In this document: in pieces, positions 16,149 to 25,115 of the stretch | Layout of the letters: each line of letters begins with the position of its first letter | Numbering within the stretch: position 1 is the stretch's first letter | NCBI GenBank assembly: GCA_036744635.1 | Contig: DAIOHQ010000004.1 | Location: 1-48,192 of the forward strand | DNA length: 48,192 nt | From: DAIOHQ01 sp036744635 | Lineage (GTDB): Bacteria > Planctomycetota > Phycisphaerae > Tepidisphaerales > Tepidisphaeraceae | Direction of reading: 5' to 3' | Position numbers and translations under genes: made by a program | Notes under the pieces: model-generated | The model's database searches: none | What the model saw: the letters and a program-made list of their open reading frames with translations, nothing else | Told to the model about the DNA's origin: nothing

Positions 16149-16844
16149 TTAGAAGGTGATGCCGCTTGCTGCCGAAAGCTCTTGGTACAACAGGAGATAT
16201 GACTCTTGCAATTCCGCCAGGGCCACCTCCCGCGCGGCCCCTTCAGAAAGATCTTTTCGCGGCCAAATCGCCTGTCCGAACGCCACCGCATAGCGCGTGC
16301 GCCGAATCGGCAGCCAGGCCAGCGGGCTGTTGAAATTCCGCGTACCCAGGACCACGCAGGGGATGATCGGCACATCCGCGAGCTGGGCGATGCGCACGAC
16401 TCCCGGCTTGAACGGCCCGCCGTGCAACACCGACGTCTTAGGCGGCCGCCAGCCCCCTTCGGGAAACATGGCCACCACCCGCCGGCGGCGCAGGCGCTCC
16501 AGGATCACCCGCACGGTCAGCGGATCGGTTCGGGTGCGGTCCAGGGGAAATGCATTCAGCCCGCCGAAAAAACGGTGCAGCAGCGGCCGGCGAAAAAATT
16601 CGGTGATGCTCACCCAATCCAGATCGCGCGGCGACTCGCGCATCAATACCGGCACGTCGTACGGGCTGATGTGATTGGCCGCCAGAATGAACGCGCCGCG
16701 GCGATTGATGCGCTCGGGGTGCAGCATGACCCGGCGCGAGACCATCCAGAAGACAGGACGGCCCAGGGTCACGACAAGATCGTAGAAGACATCGCCCACG
16801 GCCGATCCATCATAAGGGGTTAGGGGGGCGATTCCGAGCCTCAT
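16149..16844 (-). CDS. PlsC-type 1-acyl-glycerol-3-phosphate acyltransferase family protein
   Basis: Predicted membrane-associated acyltransferase of the lysophosphatidic acid acyltransferase family. The 231-aa protein carries the catalytic HxxxxD (NHISPYD, His58 and Asp63) and the substrate motif FPEGGW (127-132), plus the VPIIPCVVLGT segment. Its ATG overlaps the stop codon of the upstream acyltransferase by four nt (ATGA), indicating translational coupling. The acyl acceptor could be lysophosphatidate or another glycerol or sugar lipid; the sequence does not decide. Confidence 0.88.
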   Translation of the reverse strand: MRLGIAPLTPYDGSAVGDVFYDLVVTLGRPVFWMVSRRVMLHPERINRRGAFILAANHISPYDVPVLMRESPRDLDWVSITEFFRRPLLHRFFGGLNAFPLDRTRTDPLTVRVILERLRRRRVVAMFPEGGWRPPKTSVLHGGPFKPGVVRIAQLADVPIIPCVVLGTRNFNSPLAWLPIRRTRYAVAFGQAIWPRKDLSEGAAREVALAELQESYLLLYQELSAASGITF

Positions 16845-17554
16845 GGCAGCGATGAATCCGCCAGTTGGTATTTTCCGCGCAGCTCCGCGAAAAGCGCCTG
16901 ATATGCCTCCTCCAGTTCCCGCGCCATGACCTCACGTGCAGCGCGGCGGGAAGGAGCGTGGTTGCGCGGCCAGATTGGCTGACCGAAGGCCACGTACAAG
17001 CGCCCGCGTCCCAGCGGCAGCCAACTCTCCCAATTTATCAACGTGTGCGTTCCGAGCATGATGCAGGGCACGACCGGCACCCCGGCGCGGCGGGCGACCA
17101 GGCAGACGCCGCGCTTGATCGCCCCGCCGCGCATGGCCGATTCCATGCCGCGGGCAACTCCCCCTTCGGGGCAGATTCCCACCAGCCGGCCTTCGCCCAG
17201 CCGGCGGATGGCGGTGCGCAGCGCTGATAGCGCATAGCCGTGGCGGTTGACTGCAAACGCGTTGAAAAGCCGCAGCGTGGTCGCGGAAACTTTCGTGCGA
17301 AAGAATTCGATCCGGGCCATCCAGTCGATCGGCCGGCGCACCACCACGCTCAAGACGAATGGATCGAAATGGCTGGGATGGGTGCAGGCGATGATGAATG
17401 GCCCTTTAATGAGGGGCATTTCGCCGCGGACGGTGCGCACGCGCATTATTGCGTGCAGCACTCCCCGGGTGAGAAACTGGGCCATCCTGTAATTGAACCA
17501 TCTCATGCGAGCGAGAGGATATACCTTAGTTGAGGCACCCTGACCAGCCGTCAT
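16841..17554 (-). CDS. PlsC-type acyltransferase family protein (second copy)
   Basis: A 237-aa paralogue of the following gene. The catalytic His59 and Asp64 lie in CTHPSHFDP, and CPEGG (129-133) replaces the usual FPEG. The shared segments LINWESWLPLGRGRLYVAFGQPIWPRNH and LAWLPIRRTRYAVAFGQ show that the two are related. The start is the ATG at 17554, which overlaps the stop of the debranching-enzyme gene by four nt (ATGA). Upstream in-frame codons lie inside that gene and add no family sequence. It may act in sequence with its neighbour, for example on the sn-1 and sn-2 positions. Confidence 0.88.
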   Translation of the reverse strand: MTAGQGASTKVYPLARMRWFNYRMAQFLTRGVLHAIMRVRTVRGEMPLIKGPFIIACTHPSHFDPFVLSVVVRRPIDWMARIEFFRTKVSATTLRLFNAFAVNRHGYALSALRTAIRRLGEGRLVGICPEGGVARGMESAMRGGAIKRGVCLVARRAGVPVVPCIMLGTHTLINWESWLPLGRGRLYVAFGQPIWPRNHAPSRRAAREVMARELEEAYQALFAELRGKYQLADSSLP

Positions 17555-19644
17555 CGACGAACAACTTCCTTCGGCGCCGCCGCCGGAGGCAGACAATCCG
17601 GCTCGGTCCCTGGCCAATTTTCGGTCAAGGCACAGAGCACGCCGGCTACACTGCGCGCGCTGGCCACCGCCCCACCCGGCCGCTGCGGAGCATCGCCGTC
17701 AAATAACTCAGGCAACTGGCCCATGCCGTCGGTCCGCAGGAACTGCAGCAGTGGCTCAAGCCATTCCCTAACCTGCTGCCGGGTGCGATCGTTGTGTCCG
17801 TATACACGGCAATACGCGGCGGCGAACGGTCCCATCAGCCACGGATAAGCCGATCCCTGGTGGTAGGCCGCATCCCGGGCCAGCACATCTCCCAGATAGC
17901 GGCCATGATATTTCACATCCTTCTGCGACAAGGTCCGCACCCCCATCGGCGTCAGCAGCTCCGATCTCACCTTCTCCACTACGGAAGCATGGCGCTGGAT
18001 GGCCAGAACAGGATAAGGCAGACTGACGGCGAAGAGTTGATTTGGCCGGACGGACCCATCGGCGCCATCGTCCTGAACCACGTCAAAGCAGCAGTGCTCG
18101 GCTTCATTCCAAAAGCGGGCATTGAACGACGTATGAATCCTGCCCGCCAGCGACCGCATGTCGTGTGCAAGATGCCGATCGCCGGCTCGTTCGGCCAGTT
18201 CTGCCGCGATGCAGACCGCGTTGTGCCAGAGGGCGTTCAGCTCCACCGGCCGGCCGCGGCGGGGAGTTGCGATCCAATCGTTCACCTGGGCATCCATCCA
18301 GGTTGTTCCGACGCGCGGGTCAGCGCTGCGCAGCAAGCCATCGTCGTCAGCACGAATCCCCAGTTCGGTCCCCTGCCGATACTGGCCGATCATCTGCCGC
18401 AGCGCCTCGAGTACCCGCCGGGCAAAGGCGACATCCTCCCCGTTCCGCCATAAATATTGCTGCGCTGCATGCGCGAACCAGAGCGACGTACCCGCCCCGT
18501 GATAGAGCGGGGCTGACCCATCCTCGGGAAACTCCGAAGGCATGAGCCCGCGCACCATCATGTCGAGCATCCCCTGCAGCAGTTCCCGCCCTTCGGCGAG
18601 CCTCCCCGGCGCCAGAAACAATCCCGCGAACGCGATCAGGGCATTCCGCCCCGACGGCGGCGCCCAGGGATAATCCGTCATCACCGCCGTCGCCTTTTCC
18701 TGGCCGCTATTCTCCGACTCGCGCGGAACCGACAACACAAACTGTTCTGCCGCACGCAGCAGCGCGCAGACATCCTGATCATCGGGTTGCACGTTCGCCG
18801 GATGCTCCTGCGTCCGTAGCGACGTTCCCCATACCCCGCGCGTCGCCGCAGTCGGCTCGCCCGACAGCCGCTCGGCCTCCCCCACCACCCGTTCCAGTTC
18901 CACCGGATCGGTTGAGCAGACAAAATGCACCGACTGGCCCGGCGACAGCGTCCAACGCACCACTCCGGCATTCCACAAATCCTCCAGCCCGGCGTATCCG
19001 CGCTCCTCTTCGGCCCGATAGATTGTGTTCAAATACCACGCCGATTCGGCGGTGAACGATCCATCGTGTGCGAAAAACACCTCCGGCGTGCGCGTCGTCG
19101 GCGGAATACGATGCAGCCTGCCCCAGCCCCCCTCGCGGGCCCCACGCGCCTCGGCCTGCAGCTTCCCGTTCCACTGATACATCAACTCATGAATGCCGCG
19201 AAGGGCAAACAGTGGCCGAAGCTCGAATTCCACCGGCCGCTTTCCCCCCAGCAGGCAATAGCTCAAGCAAACCGTGTTCTCCCAGCGCAGCAGGCAGAGC
19301 GATTTTTCGATGGTGAAATCATCGGTCTGATAGGCCCAGCGCGGAAACGGCTCGGCGCCGAATGCGCGCAGCAGCCGCCAACCTTCGGGGTGGATCGTCC
19401 CCGGATACTCGCTCGACGCCAGCCGGCGCGGCCAGCCGTCGATCATCACCGTCTCTTCCACCCGCGACAGCAGCACCATGCGCCGCACCGGCGGCGCCAG
19501 CGCCGCCACCAGCAGCCCGTGATACTTGCGGGTGTTCAATCCCGGAATCGTCGAGGAGGCATAGCCGCCAATCCCGTTGCTGACCAGCCATTCCCGTTCG
19601 ATCTGCTCATCAAATTGAAGCGTTCCAAGATCCATCTTCACCAT
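17551..19644 (-). CDS. Bacterial-type amylo-alpha-1,6-glucosidase (glycogen debranching enzyme)
   Basis: Predicted to cleave alpha-1,6 branches of glycogen-like glucans. The 697-aa protein has an N-terminal beta domain (EREWLVSNGIGGYASSTIPGLNTRKYHGLLVAA) and a C-terminal (alpha/alpha)6 barrel typical of the bacterial GDE family, with TTWMDAQVND, VELNALWHNA, VRPNQLFAVSLP, YHQGSAYPWLMGPF and QLPELFDGD. The start chosen is the ATG at 19644, since GGAGG lies 8 nt upstream. Two earlier in-frame ATGs would overlap or precede that site. It sits 51 nt after the AsmA-like gene and is coupled to the acyltransferase downstream. Confidence 0.9.
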   Translation of the reverse strand: MVKMDLGTLQFDEQIEREWLVSNGIGGYASSTIPGLNTRKYHGLLVAALAPPVRRMVLLSRVEETVMIDGWPRRLASSEYPGTIHPEGWRLLRAFGAEPFPRWAYQTDDFTIEKSLCLLRWENTVCLSYCLLGGKRPVEFELRPLFALRGIHELMYQWNGKLQAEARGAREGGWGRLHRIPPTTRTPEVFFAHDGSFTAESAWYLNTIYRAEEERGYAGLEDLWNAGVVRWTLSPGQSVHFVCSTDPVELERVVGEAERLSGEPTAATRGVWGTSLRTQEHPANVQPDDQDVCALLRAAEQFVLSVPRESENSGQEKATAVMTDYPWAPPSGRNALIAFAGLFLAPGRLAEGRELLQGMLDMMVRGLMPSEFPEDGSAPLYHGAGTSLWFAHAAQQYLWRNGEDVAFARRVLEALRQMIGQYRQGTELGIRADDDGLLRSADPRVGTTWMDAQVNDWIATPRRGRPVELNALWHNAVCIAAELAERAGDRHLAHDMRSLAGRIHTSFNARFWNEAEHCCFDVVQDDGADGSVRPNQLFAVSLPYPVLAIQRHASVVEKVRSELLTPMGVRTLSQKDVKYHGRYLGDVLARDAAYHQGSAYPWLMGPFAAAYCRVYGHNDRTRQQVREWLEPLLQFLRTDGMGQLPELFDGDAPQRPGGAVASARSVAGVLCALTENWPGTEPDCLPPAAAPKEVVRR

Positions 19645-19695
19645 GCGCCGTTCCTCCATGCCCGCCCGCGGCATCATACCATGGCGCCCGCCGGA

Positions 19696-21918
19696 TTATT
19701 TCTTCTGCCGCACGGCCTCCAGCAGCTTGTGGTCTTTTTCGCCCTTAAGCATGGTTCCGAACAGGCCGGCGATCGGTTCGCTGAGCACCGGCGTGGGAAC
19801 CGTCGTCACCTGCGGCTCATGCACATAGCCGGTCACTTTGCACTCGTAGAGCAGCGTTTTGGTGGCCGAGTTCAGCAGCTTCTGGATGCCGCCCAGCACC
19901 TCGCCTGCCACGTTGCTGACAATGGGAATTCCGGTGCGCTTGATGTCCGCCTTCCAGTCCGCCAGCAGCGCTGCCAGCACGGTCAAGTCCAGCTCGCCCT
20001 TGAAGCTGACCTGCCCGCTGCCCTGCAATCCCAGCACCGGGCCGTTGACGGCGGCGTTTTGCAGATCGATCACCTCATTGCGGACGATGAAGATGCCGGC
20101 CGCGTCGGCAGCGCCGAGTTTTTCGCGCTGCACCTTGGTCTTTCCCACCACCGCCTTCAGCACCGGATCATCCCAGAAATCCCCCTCGAGCACTTCAAAT
20201 TCCCCCTGCGCCTGCAGATCGTGCCATGCCCGGGCCTGCAGGGATTGCGCATCCGTTGGCGTCCCGTCAGGGCCTTTTCCCAAGGTGCCGGATAGATGCG
20301 CATTGAGAAAGCCGCGGCCGGTCATTTTTCTAGCCGCATTGCTGTCCGGCCGGACGGTGTAACCGGCCAGTTGTTCCAACTGGATTTCCTGCACGGAAAC
20401 CTCACCGTCGAACGTCCAGGGCCTTCCTCTTGTCAACCTGCCCTTGGTCTCCACGACTCCCCCAAGCACATTCCCCCGAAGCTGCGTGACGTCCATGCCT
20501 GTCTCGGTGCAGACCGCATCCCCGCGCAGATTCGTGATTGGCACCTGCTTGTTGGTGACGCGAAACACTCCATCATCGCTGGATAGAAATAGTCGATAGC
20601 TCTTGGACCGCTTCTCGCCATCCTTCCTAAAGGCAGCGCCGCCCACGACGAGAAAATGCCCGCTGGGACGAAGCTGGTCCAAAGCCTTCTGCAGCTTCGG
20701 GGGATATTTCGGGCTTGGCGGCTGGAATTCAACGCTCCCATCTATCTCTTGAATCGCAAAGGCGTCTGGCTCCGTCTGCATTGGAATGCGCGCACTCTTC
20801 ACCATCAGCTTGTCCTTGCCGTAGGTGCCGCGCAGATCCTGCACGAGCAGCACGCCATCGGGTTGAAGCAGCGCCCGCCCCCCGGAGATGCTCAGCGCCG
20901 CCCCATCGACCGCGGCCGACGCCGATATCAGCTCCGCCCGCACCTCCGGCGCAGCCGGCACGGTGGCGGGTTCGACGGGATTGGTGGTGATCGTCCCTCG
21001 CCGCTGGCAACTGCACCGGATTTTGATCCCCACGTGCTGCAATTCCATCTCCCACTTGGGAATGCGTACCGCGCCATCCGACAGCTCAACCTCCGCATCG
21101 AAGGTGCTGTCGCCGGCATCCTTCAGGGCGCTGCGACCGCTCCCTGTCACCGACACCTTTCCCTTCACGCCGCGCTTCTCGAGAAACTCCTGAACGGCCG
21201 CGGGAAGCTGCGTCTCGCGCTGGGTCCCGCCGGCCTGCACGGTCAGGGCGAGTTGCTGTGCATGGATCACCAGATCGTCGATGTTCATTTCGCCGCTGGA
21301 ATCCAACATCGCCAGCGGCTCATCCCGCACCTTCAGTTGATAGGCGTAATTCGCAACCCCCTGTGATTCGGTTTGCAGGTCGACGTGAATATTCTTCCAT
21401 TGCACCGGCGTGTTGGTCTGGCGCCGCCGGTCTTCGTAGACGACTGTCCCGCCATCAATCGCAAATTTTCGCAACCGGAGCATATCGGAGAGTTTGCGTG
21501 AAGATTTTTCATCCTGCTGCTTGTTCGGCTTCACCATCCCCTTGCCCCCCACCCAGCCGTCGGCCGACTGCACCAGCTTGATGGATGGATTGGTGATGGA
21601 GAAATTTTGAAAGACCAGCGGGCGATTCTTGTGCGGAAACTCGGCCAGGCGGAGGCCGAGGCGCTCGATGTTTAGCAGTTCCACAGATTCCCCGTGAGCG
21701 TCGGCGTTAAGCTGCAGGCCCCAAATCCGCACCGAATAAGGGGGGAAATAGAGGACGTGATTCATCCGCAGGGTCGCCAGCAGGCGGTCATCGGCCAGCT
21801 TTTGCAGCCGGCCACGGATCAGCCGCGATCCGACCATCACCGCGATGGCGTAGAGCGCCGCCAGGAGCGTGACCGCAACTAAACTCCGCCTCGTCCACGA
21901 TTTAGTATGCTTTGTCAT
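19696..21918 (-). CDS. AsmA-like envelope protein (DUF748 style)
   Basis: A 740-aa protein with an N-terminal signal anchor (about residues 12-32, LVAVTLLAALYAIAVMVGSRLI). A long beta-rich region then resembles AsmA/DUF748 proteins: PYSVRIWGLQLN, FQNFSITNPSIKLVQSADG, SDMLRLRKFAIDGGTVVYEDRR and, near the end, LQGSGQVSFKGELDLTVLAALLADW. Such proteins span the periplasm, and some relatives form lipid-transfer bridges to the outer membrane. Here it heads a unit that includes two acyltransferases, so a link to lipid delivery is plausible but inferred. The ATG is preceded by AAGGAAAAC. Confidence 0.75.
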   Translation of the reverse strand: MTKHTKSWTRRSLVAVTLLAALYAIAVMVGSRLIRGRLQKLADDRLLATLRMNHVLYFPPYSVRIWGLQLNADAHGESVELLNIERLGLRLAEFPHKNRPLVFQNFSITNPSIKLVQSADGWVGGKGMVKPNKQQDEKSSRKLSDMLRLRKFAIDGGTVVYEDRRRQTNTPVQWKNIHVDLQTESQGVANYAYQLKVRDEPLAMLDSSGEMNIDDLVIHAQQLALTVQAGGTQRETQLPAAVQEFLEKRGVKGKVSVTGSGRSALKDAGDSTFDAEVELSDGAVRIPKWEMELQHVGIKIRCSCQRRGTITTNPVEPATVPAAPEVRAELISASAAVDGAALSISGGRALLQPDGVLLVQDLRGTYGKDKLMVKSARIPMQTEPDAFAIQEIDGSVEFQPPSPKYPPKLQKALDQLRPSGHFLVVGGAAFRKDGEKRSKSYRLFLSSDDGVFRVTNKQVPITNLRGDAVCTETGMDVTQLRGNVLGGVVETKGRLTRGRPWTFDGEVSVQEIQLEQLAGYTVRPDSNAARKMTGRGFLNAHLSGTLGKGPDGTPTDAQSLQARAWHDLQAQGEFEVLEGDFWDDPVLKAVVGKTKVQREKLGAADAAGIFIVRNEVIDLQNAAVNGPVLGLQGSGQVSFKGELDLTVLAALLADWKADIKRTGIPIVSNVAGEVLGGIQKLLNSATKTLLYECKVTGYVHEPQVTTVPTPVLSEPIAGLFGTMLKGEKDHKLLEAVRQKK

Positions 21919-22051
21919 GTTTTCCTTGTCTGGCGAAACCAGCCCTGGTTAAAATCCCGAATTTTTGCTTGCCAAGGCCACGTACGACAGGGCATACTAT
22001 CATCGACCTCTCGGCGGGAATGGATTTCCCGCGTTTCTGGAGCAGATTCCC

Positions 22052-22819
22052 ATGGAACGATCGATGCGTCTGATTGCCGCCTTGTGCGTTGTTTCTTTGT
22101 GCGCCGCCTATTCTCACGCTGCCGTCACCATCAAAGACCGTGCCGGGGACACTCCGTTGGTTCTCGACCAGGCTACCGATTACGTTCTGAACAATGTTTC
22201 CATCAGCGGCCTGCAGGATACCGCGGCACTGACACTGTCGGGCAGGATCAATTCTGTCGCGATTACGAATTCCCGATTCGGCGACGTGCGCATCGGCGCC
22301 AATGGCCGGGCCGCGGCGATGGAATGTGCCGGGGCTTTGGTTGGGAAATTCTCCGCCGACAACTCCAGCTTTTATGATGCCGAAAATGAGCTGGCCAGCT
22401 TCAAACAGGGTGCCTTCGGCACGGTGACGTTCAAGAATTGCACCTTCCGTACCAGCGAATCGTTCCTGCGGCAAATGTACATGAATTCCCCCTGGCGGCT
22501 CAGCCCGCCGGTGACGGAGTTTTACAATATCGAGCGCCTGGAATTGCTCGACAATACCTTCATCAACACCATCGTGATCATCCACCCCTCGGTGAAGCAG
22601 GTGATCCTGCGCGGTGACACCAGCGGCATTCATGTCGAAAGTGCCGACACGCAGGTGATTTTGCTCAATCCTGGCCAGCCGGCCGACGCCGCTGATCCTT
22701 CGCATTCGACCGCCTGCGCCCAGACGAATCCCGCCGACACTGTTGGCACGATCACCCAGTTCGCCAAGTCGCTGGTGAACGCCATCCTTCCGCGCCGGAC
22801 GATTGTCTACGTCGGCTGA
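22052..22819 (+). CDS. Secreted protein, possibly beta-helical, unknown function
   Basis: A 255-aa protein with a Sec signal peptide (MERSMRLIAALCVVSLCAAYSHAA, likely cut after Ala24). Short repeating strands follow (LNNVSISGLQDTAALTLSGRINSVAITNSRFGDVRIGANG, FGTVTFKNCTFRTSE, RLELLDNTFINTIVII), which read like rungs of a right-handed parallel beta-helix. No catalytic motif is evident. The start has GGAG 9 nt upstream. It is divergent from the AsmA-like gene, with 133 nt between. Confidence 0.7.
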   Translation: MERSMRLIAALCVVSLCAAYSHAAVTIKDRAGDTPLVLDQATDYVLNNVSISGLQDTAALTLSGRINSVAITNSRFGDVRIGANGRAAAMECAGALVGKFSADNSSFYDAENELASFKQGAFGTVTFKNCTFRTSESFLRQMYMNSPWRLSPPVTEFYNIERLELLDNTFINTIVIIHPSVKQVILRGDTSGIHVESADTQVILLNPGQPADAADPSHSTACAQTNPADTVGTITQFAKSLVNAILPRRTIVYVG

Positions 22820-22963
22820 TCCAGCCACCGCGTCAGGCACTTGCAGGCGGAACTTGTCGGCCTGCGCCCCTCCCCCCGAACGCGCTGTTCCTCTGACACC
22901 TCGTATCCATCTCCACGCCATCGCATCGCTTCGCAAGTGATTTGCGGCGGGCAGAGACGTAAA

Positions 22964-23290
22964 ATGCTACTCCATGTCCCATGTCTTGAGCGAAATCCTG
23001 AAATGTTCTGCTCCTGGTTCCTGAAGCCCCTGCGCTTCCTGGTGAGGTGGTCGATGTATTCGCTGATGGAGGATGTCCTTCTCCGCGCATTTGGATTCCC
23101 CAACCCGCCCTGGCCGATGCGCGGCACGACGGTCGCGAGCCTGAAGCTGCGCGCTGGCGCCCTGCGCCTCCTCCCCAAGCGCAAACTCCCCTTCCTCCGC
23201 ACCCAGATGAAGCACCGCTCTCACCCCAACGGCTACGCCATCGAACATCTCGGCCCGAACGTTTCTGCAAGATCGCCCGAAACGCCGTAG
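22964..23290 (+). pseudogene. Possible C-terminal fragment of an MpaB/DUF2236-type oxygenase
   Basis: An open frame of 108 codons. From about codon 20 it reads like the C-terminal end of MpaB-family (DUF2236) proteins: a hydrophobic helix (LRFLVRWSMYSLMED), a basic stretch (LRLLPKRKLPFLRTQMKHRS) and a final PNGYAIEHLGP. The preceding residues do not fit a family, and no catalytic part lies upstream. It may therefore be a remnant of a longer gene, a short stand-alone protein or chance. The family assignment rests on memory of the C-terminal pattern only. The 144 nt before it show nothing else. Confidence 0.35.
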
Positions 23291-23310
23291 GGTGGGCGCA
23301 CTCGCCCACC
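23291..23310. repeat. Hairpin GGTGGGCG/CGCCCACC
   Basis: Perfect 8-bp stem with a CACT loop just after the stop of the fragment at 22964-23290. Similar GTGGGC hairpins are common between planctomycete genes, but only one copy is seen here. Confidence 0.45.
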
Positions 23311-23327
23311 GATTCCCTCAAACAAAG

Positions 23328-23352
23328 CAGGCGGATCAATTCGATCCGCCTG
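23328..23352 (-). terminator. Terminator of the first porin gene
   Basis: Perfect 10-bp stem CAGGCGGATC/GATCCGCCTG with a 5-nt loop, 35 nt after the porin stop codon. On the minus strand it is followed by CTTTGTTTG, a moderate T-run. Confidence 0.6.
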
Positions 23353-23386
23353 CGTCTGCAGATTGCCACTGAGTCGGCCTGCACAC

Positions 23387-24778
23387 TCACAGCCACAACT
23401 GAAACTGCAGCCGCGCCACCCATTCCGACTGCCCCGGATTGGCCAGCTCTCCCAGGCTCGTCTGGTTGCTCGGCGCACCGTTGGGCAGATAGGTCAGGTC
23501 GACCGTTACCTTCGCATGATGTCCCCATTTCCCGTCTTCACCAAGAAAATAGTTTACGCCCAACGTCAGCTCATGAAACTGATCCTCACCGGCGACAGGC
23601 GTATCGAGGAACGTCACGTCGTAGCGCCCAAAAACTTCTACGTTCGGCCGCAGCAGATATCCCACCTGAATCAGCCCGCCATAGTCGAACAGGCTGTCAT
23701 CCGCCCCGGCGGAGGTGTTGCGCAGATCCTGATAATCTGCCAGCAATGCCCCATACACACCCAAGCCGCGCGGGTTTTCATACTGTACATCGGCCGTCCC
23801 GCGATAGACGTTGCTGCCGTCAAATTGGGTCATATCCAGCGCGCCACCGACCACCAGCAGGTCCTTGGTATCGTTGCGGGCGCTGAAATCCTTGTAGTCA
23901 TTCCAGTCCCCCATGAGCTTCCACTCCGCCCGCCCGGCCGCGCCCCAGTTCGGCCGCGTGTCCCGCACGGCCACCGGCGGCGTGCCGGCCGTCGCGGGCG
24001 TGATGTCATCACGGAAATCCGTGTTCACCGAGCCATCGCCATCGTGGAGCATCACTTCATAATGAAGTGGATCGGTCGGCGTGCCAAACAGGAAATCAAC
24101 CCCCTGCGATCGCGGTCCCACCGCGCCTCCGCCCAACAGCGCATTCACCAGCGAGCGCTCGGCCGCGAGCTGCATCTGATCCCCCGTCAGCTCTTCGTGG
24201 TGTACCGGCGTCTTGAACTGCCCGGCGCGAATCGCAAACCCCGGCCGCAGCCGGTACTGCGCCCACGCATCTTCAAGAAGCGTTGCCCCGCTGTTCCGGT
24301 CCGACGCCCACTGGAAGCGATAGCTCAGGTCCGGCGAAAAAATGTTGCCGTCAAAAAAAAGCTTGGCCCGCGTGATCTCAAACCCATTCTGGAAATCATC
24401 AGATGATCCGCCCTGCTTGGCATTCTGCCGGAAGTTGCTGACGTTCCGCGTCTGGAAGATGAACCCCGGCCGCAGCAGAAAATTCTTGTCAGCCGACCCG
24501 ATGAAGAACCCGTTGTCGTATCCCGCCGTCAGCGCCACGTCGTCGGCCAGAAACTGGCTGCGGCGATTGGTATCGCTCATGATCCGCGCCACCGTCTCAT
24601 CGACGTCGCGGGAATTGACCGTCTGCTGCTTCTGTTCGAGCTGCTGCACTTTCACCTGCAACTGCTCGATCTGCGCCTTAAGCTCGGCCGGCGTCGGATC
24701 CGCCCCAAGTGCGCCAATTCCGCCCGACAACATCGCCGCCGCAATAGCTGCGCCCACGAACTGAATGGATCTTCCCAT
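23387..24778 (-). CDS. OprP/OprO-like outer-membrane porin
   Basis: A 463-aa predicted beta-barrel porin. It has a signal peptide (to about Ala26), then a coiled coil (about 30-55, LKAQIEQLQVKVQQLEQKQQ) of the kind that trimerises or binds the cell wall. The barrel begins near FLLRPGFIFQTR. The phosphate-porin landmarks FEITRAKLFFDGNIFSPDLSYRFQW, AWAQYRLRPGFAIRAGQFKTPVHHEEL, VEVFGRYD and the final VARLQFQLWL are visible. The ATG at 24778 has AAAGGAG 8 nt upstream; an immediately preceding GTG is less suitable. A second porin of the same family lies upstream, with its own terminator between. Confidence 0.88.
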   Translation of the reverse strand: MGRSIQFVGAAIAAAMLSGGIGALGADPTPAELKAQIEQLQVKVQQLEQKQQTVNSRDVDETVARIMSDTNRRSQFLADDVALTAGYDNGFFIGSADKNFLLRPGFIFQTRNVSNFRQNAKQGGSSDDFQNGFEITRAKLFFDGNIFSPDLSYRFQWASDRNSGATLLEDAWAQYRLRPGFAIRAGQFKTPVHHEELTGDQMQLAAERSLVNALLGGGAVGPRSQGVDFLFGTPTDPLHYEVMLHDGDGSVNTDFRDDITPATAGTPPVAVRDTRPNWGAAGRAEWKLMGDWNDYKDFSARNDTKDLLVVGGALDMTQFDGSNVYRGTADVQYENPRGLGVYGALLADYQDLRNTSAGADDSLFDYGGLIQVGYLLRPNVEVFGRYDVTFLDTPVAGEDQFHELTLGVNYFLGEDGKWGHHAKVTVDLTYLPNGAPSNQTSLGELANPGQSEWVARLQFQLWL

Positions 24779-24928
24779 CACCGTTGCTCCTTTTGTTACC
24801 CGGCCGGTTGGGGTGGGAGAATAGGATCACCCACTAGCATTCGCCAAATGAGCGGCTTTTTTTCGACAGCACGCACAAATCAACAATTTCGCTCTAACAT
24901 ATGACAGTTACTGCACTAACAGAAAAGA

Positions 24929-24975
24929 CGCGACCGAAGGAAATGTGCGGATTTCGCACACTCCCTTCGGTCGCG
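24929..24975 (-). terminator. Terminator of the second porin gene
   Basis: Perfect 12-bp stem CGCGACCGAAGG/CCTTCGGTCGCG, then a three-base internal mismatch and a further 6-bp stem (TGTGCG/CGCACA) around a 5-nt loop. On the minus strand TCTTTTCTGTT follows. It lies about 140 nt past the porin stop at 25116. The rest of the 24779-25115 gap shows no gene. Confidence 0.7.
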
Positions 24976-25115
24976 CCTGAAGAAGGCCCGGGAAAGGGTT
25001 TTCAAACAATCGGCGCGGCGATGACTCCGCCCCGACGCTCTTTCACGGACTTACAACGTCGTTGGCGTCGTTCCGGCAGAAAAGTCTGTGGCCACCGCCG
25101 AATGGCAATTGCCTG

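Noticed and set aside
18925..20295. Open frame (456 codons) on the plus strand opposite the debranching enzyme and AsmA-like gene
   Set aside because: Arg/His/Pro-rich with no family motifs; it crosses two well-supported genes on the other strand.
22833..23528. Minus-strand frame running through the gap into the first porin
   Set aside because: It overlaps the porin in another frame and shows no domain.
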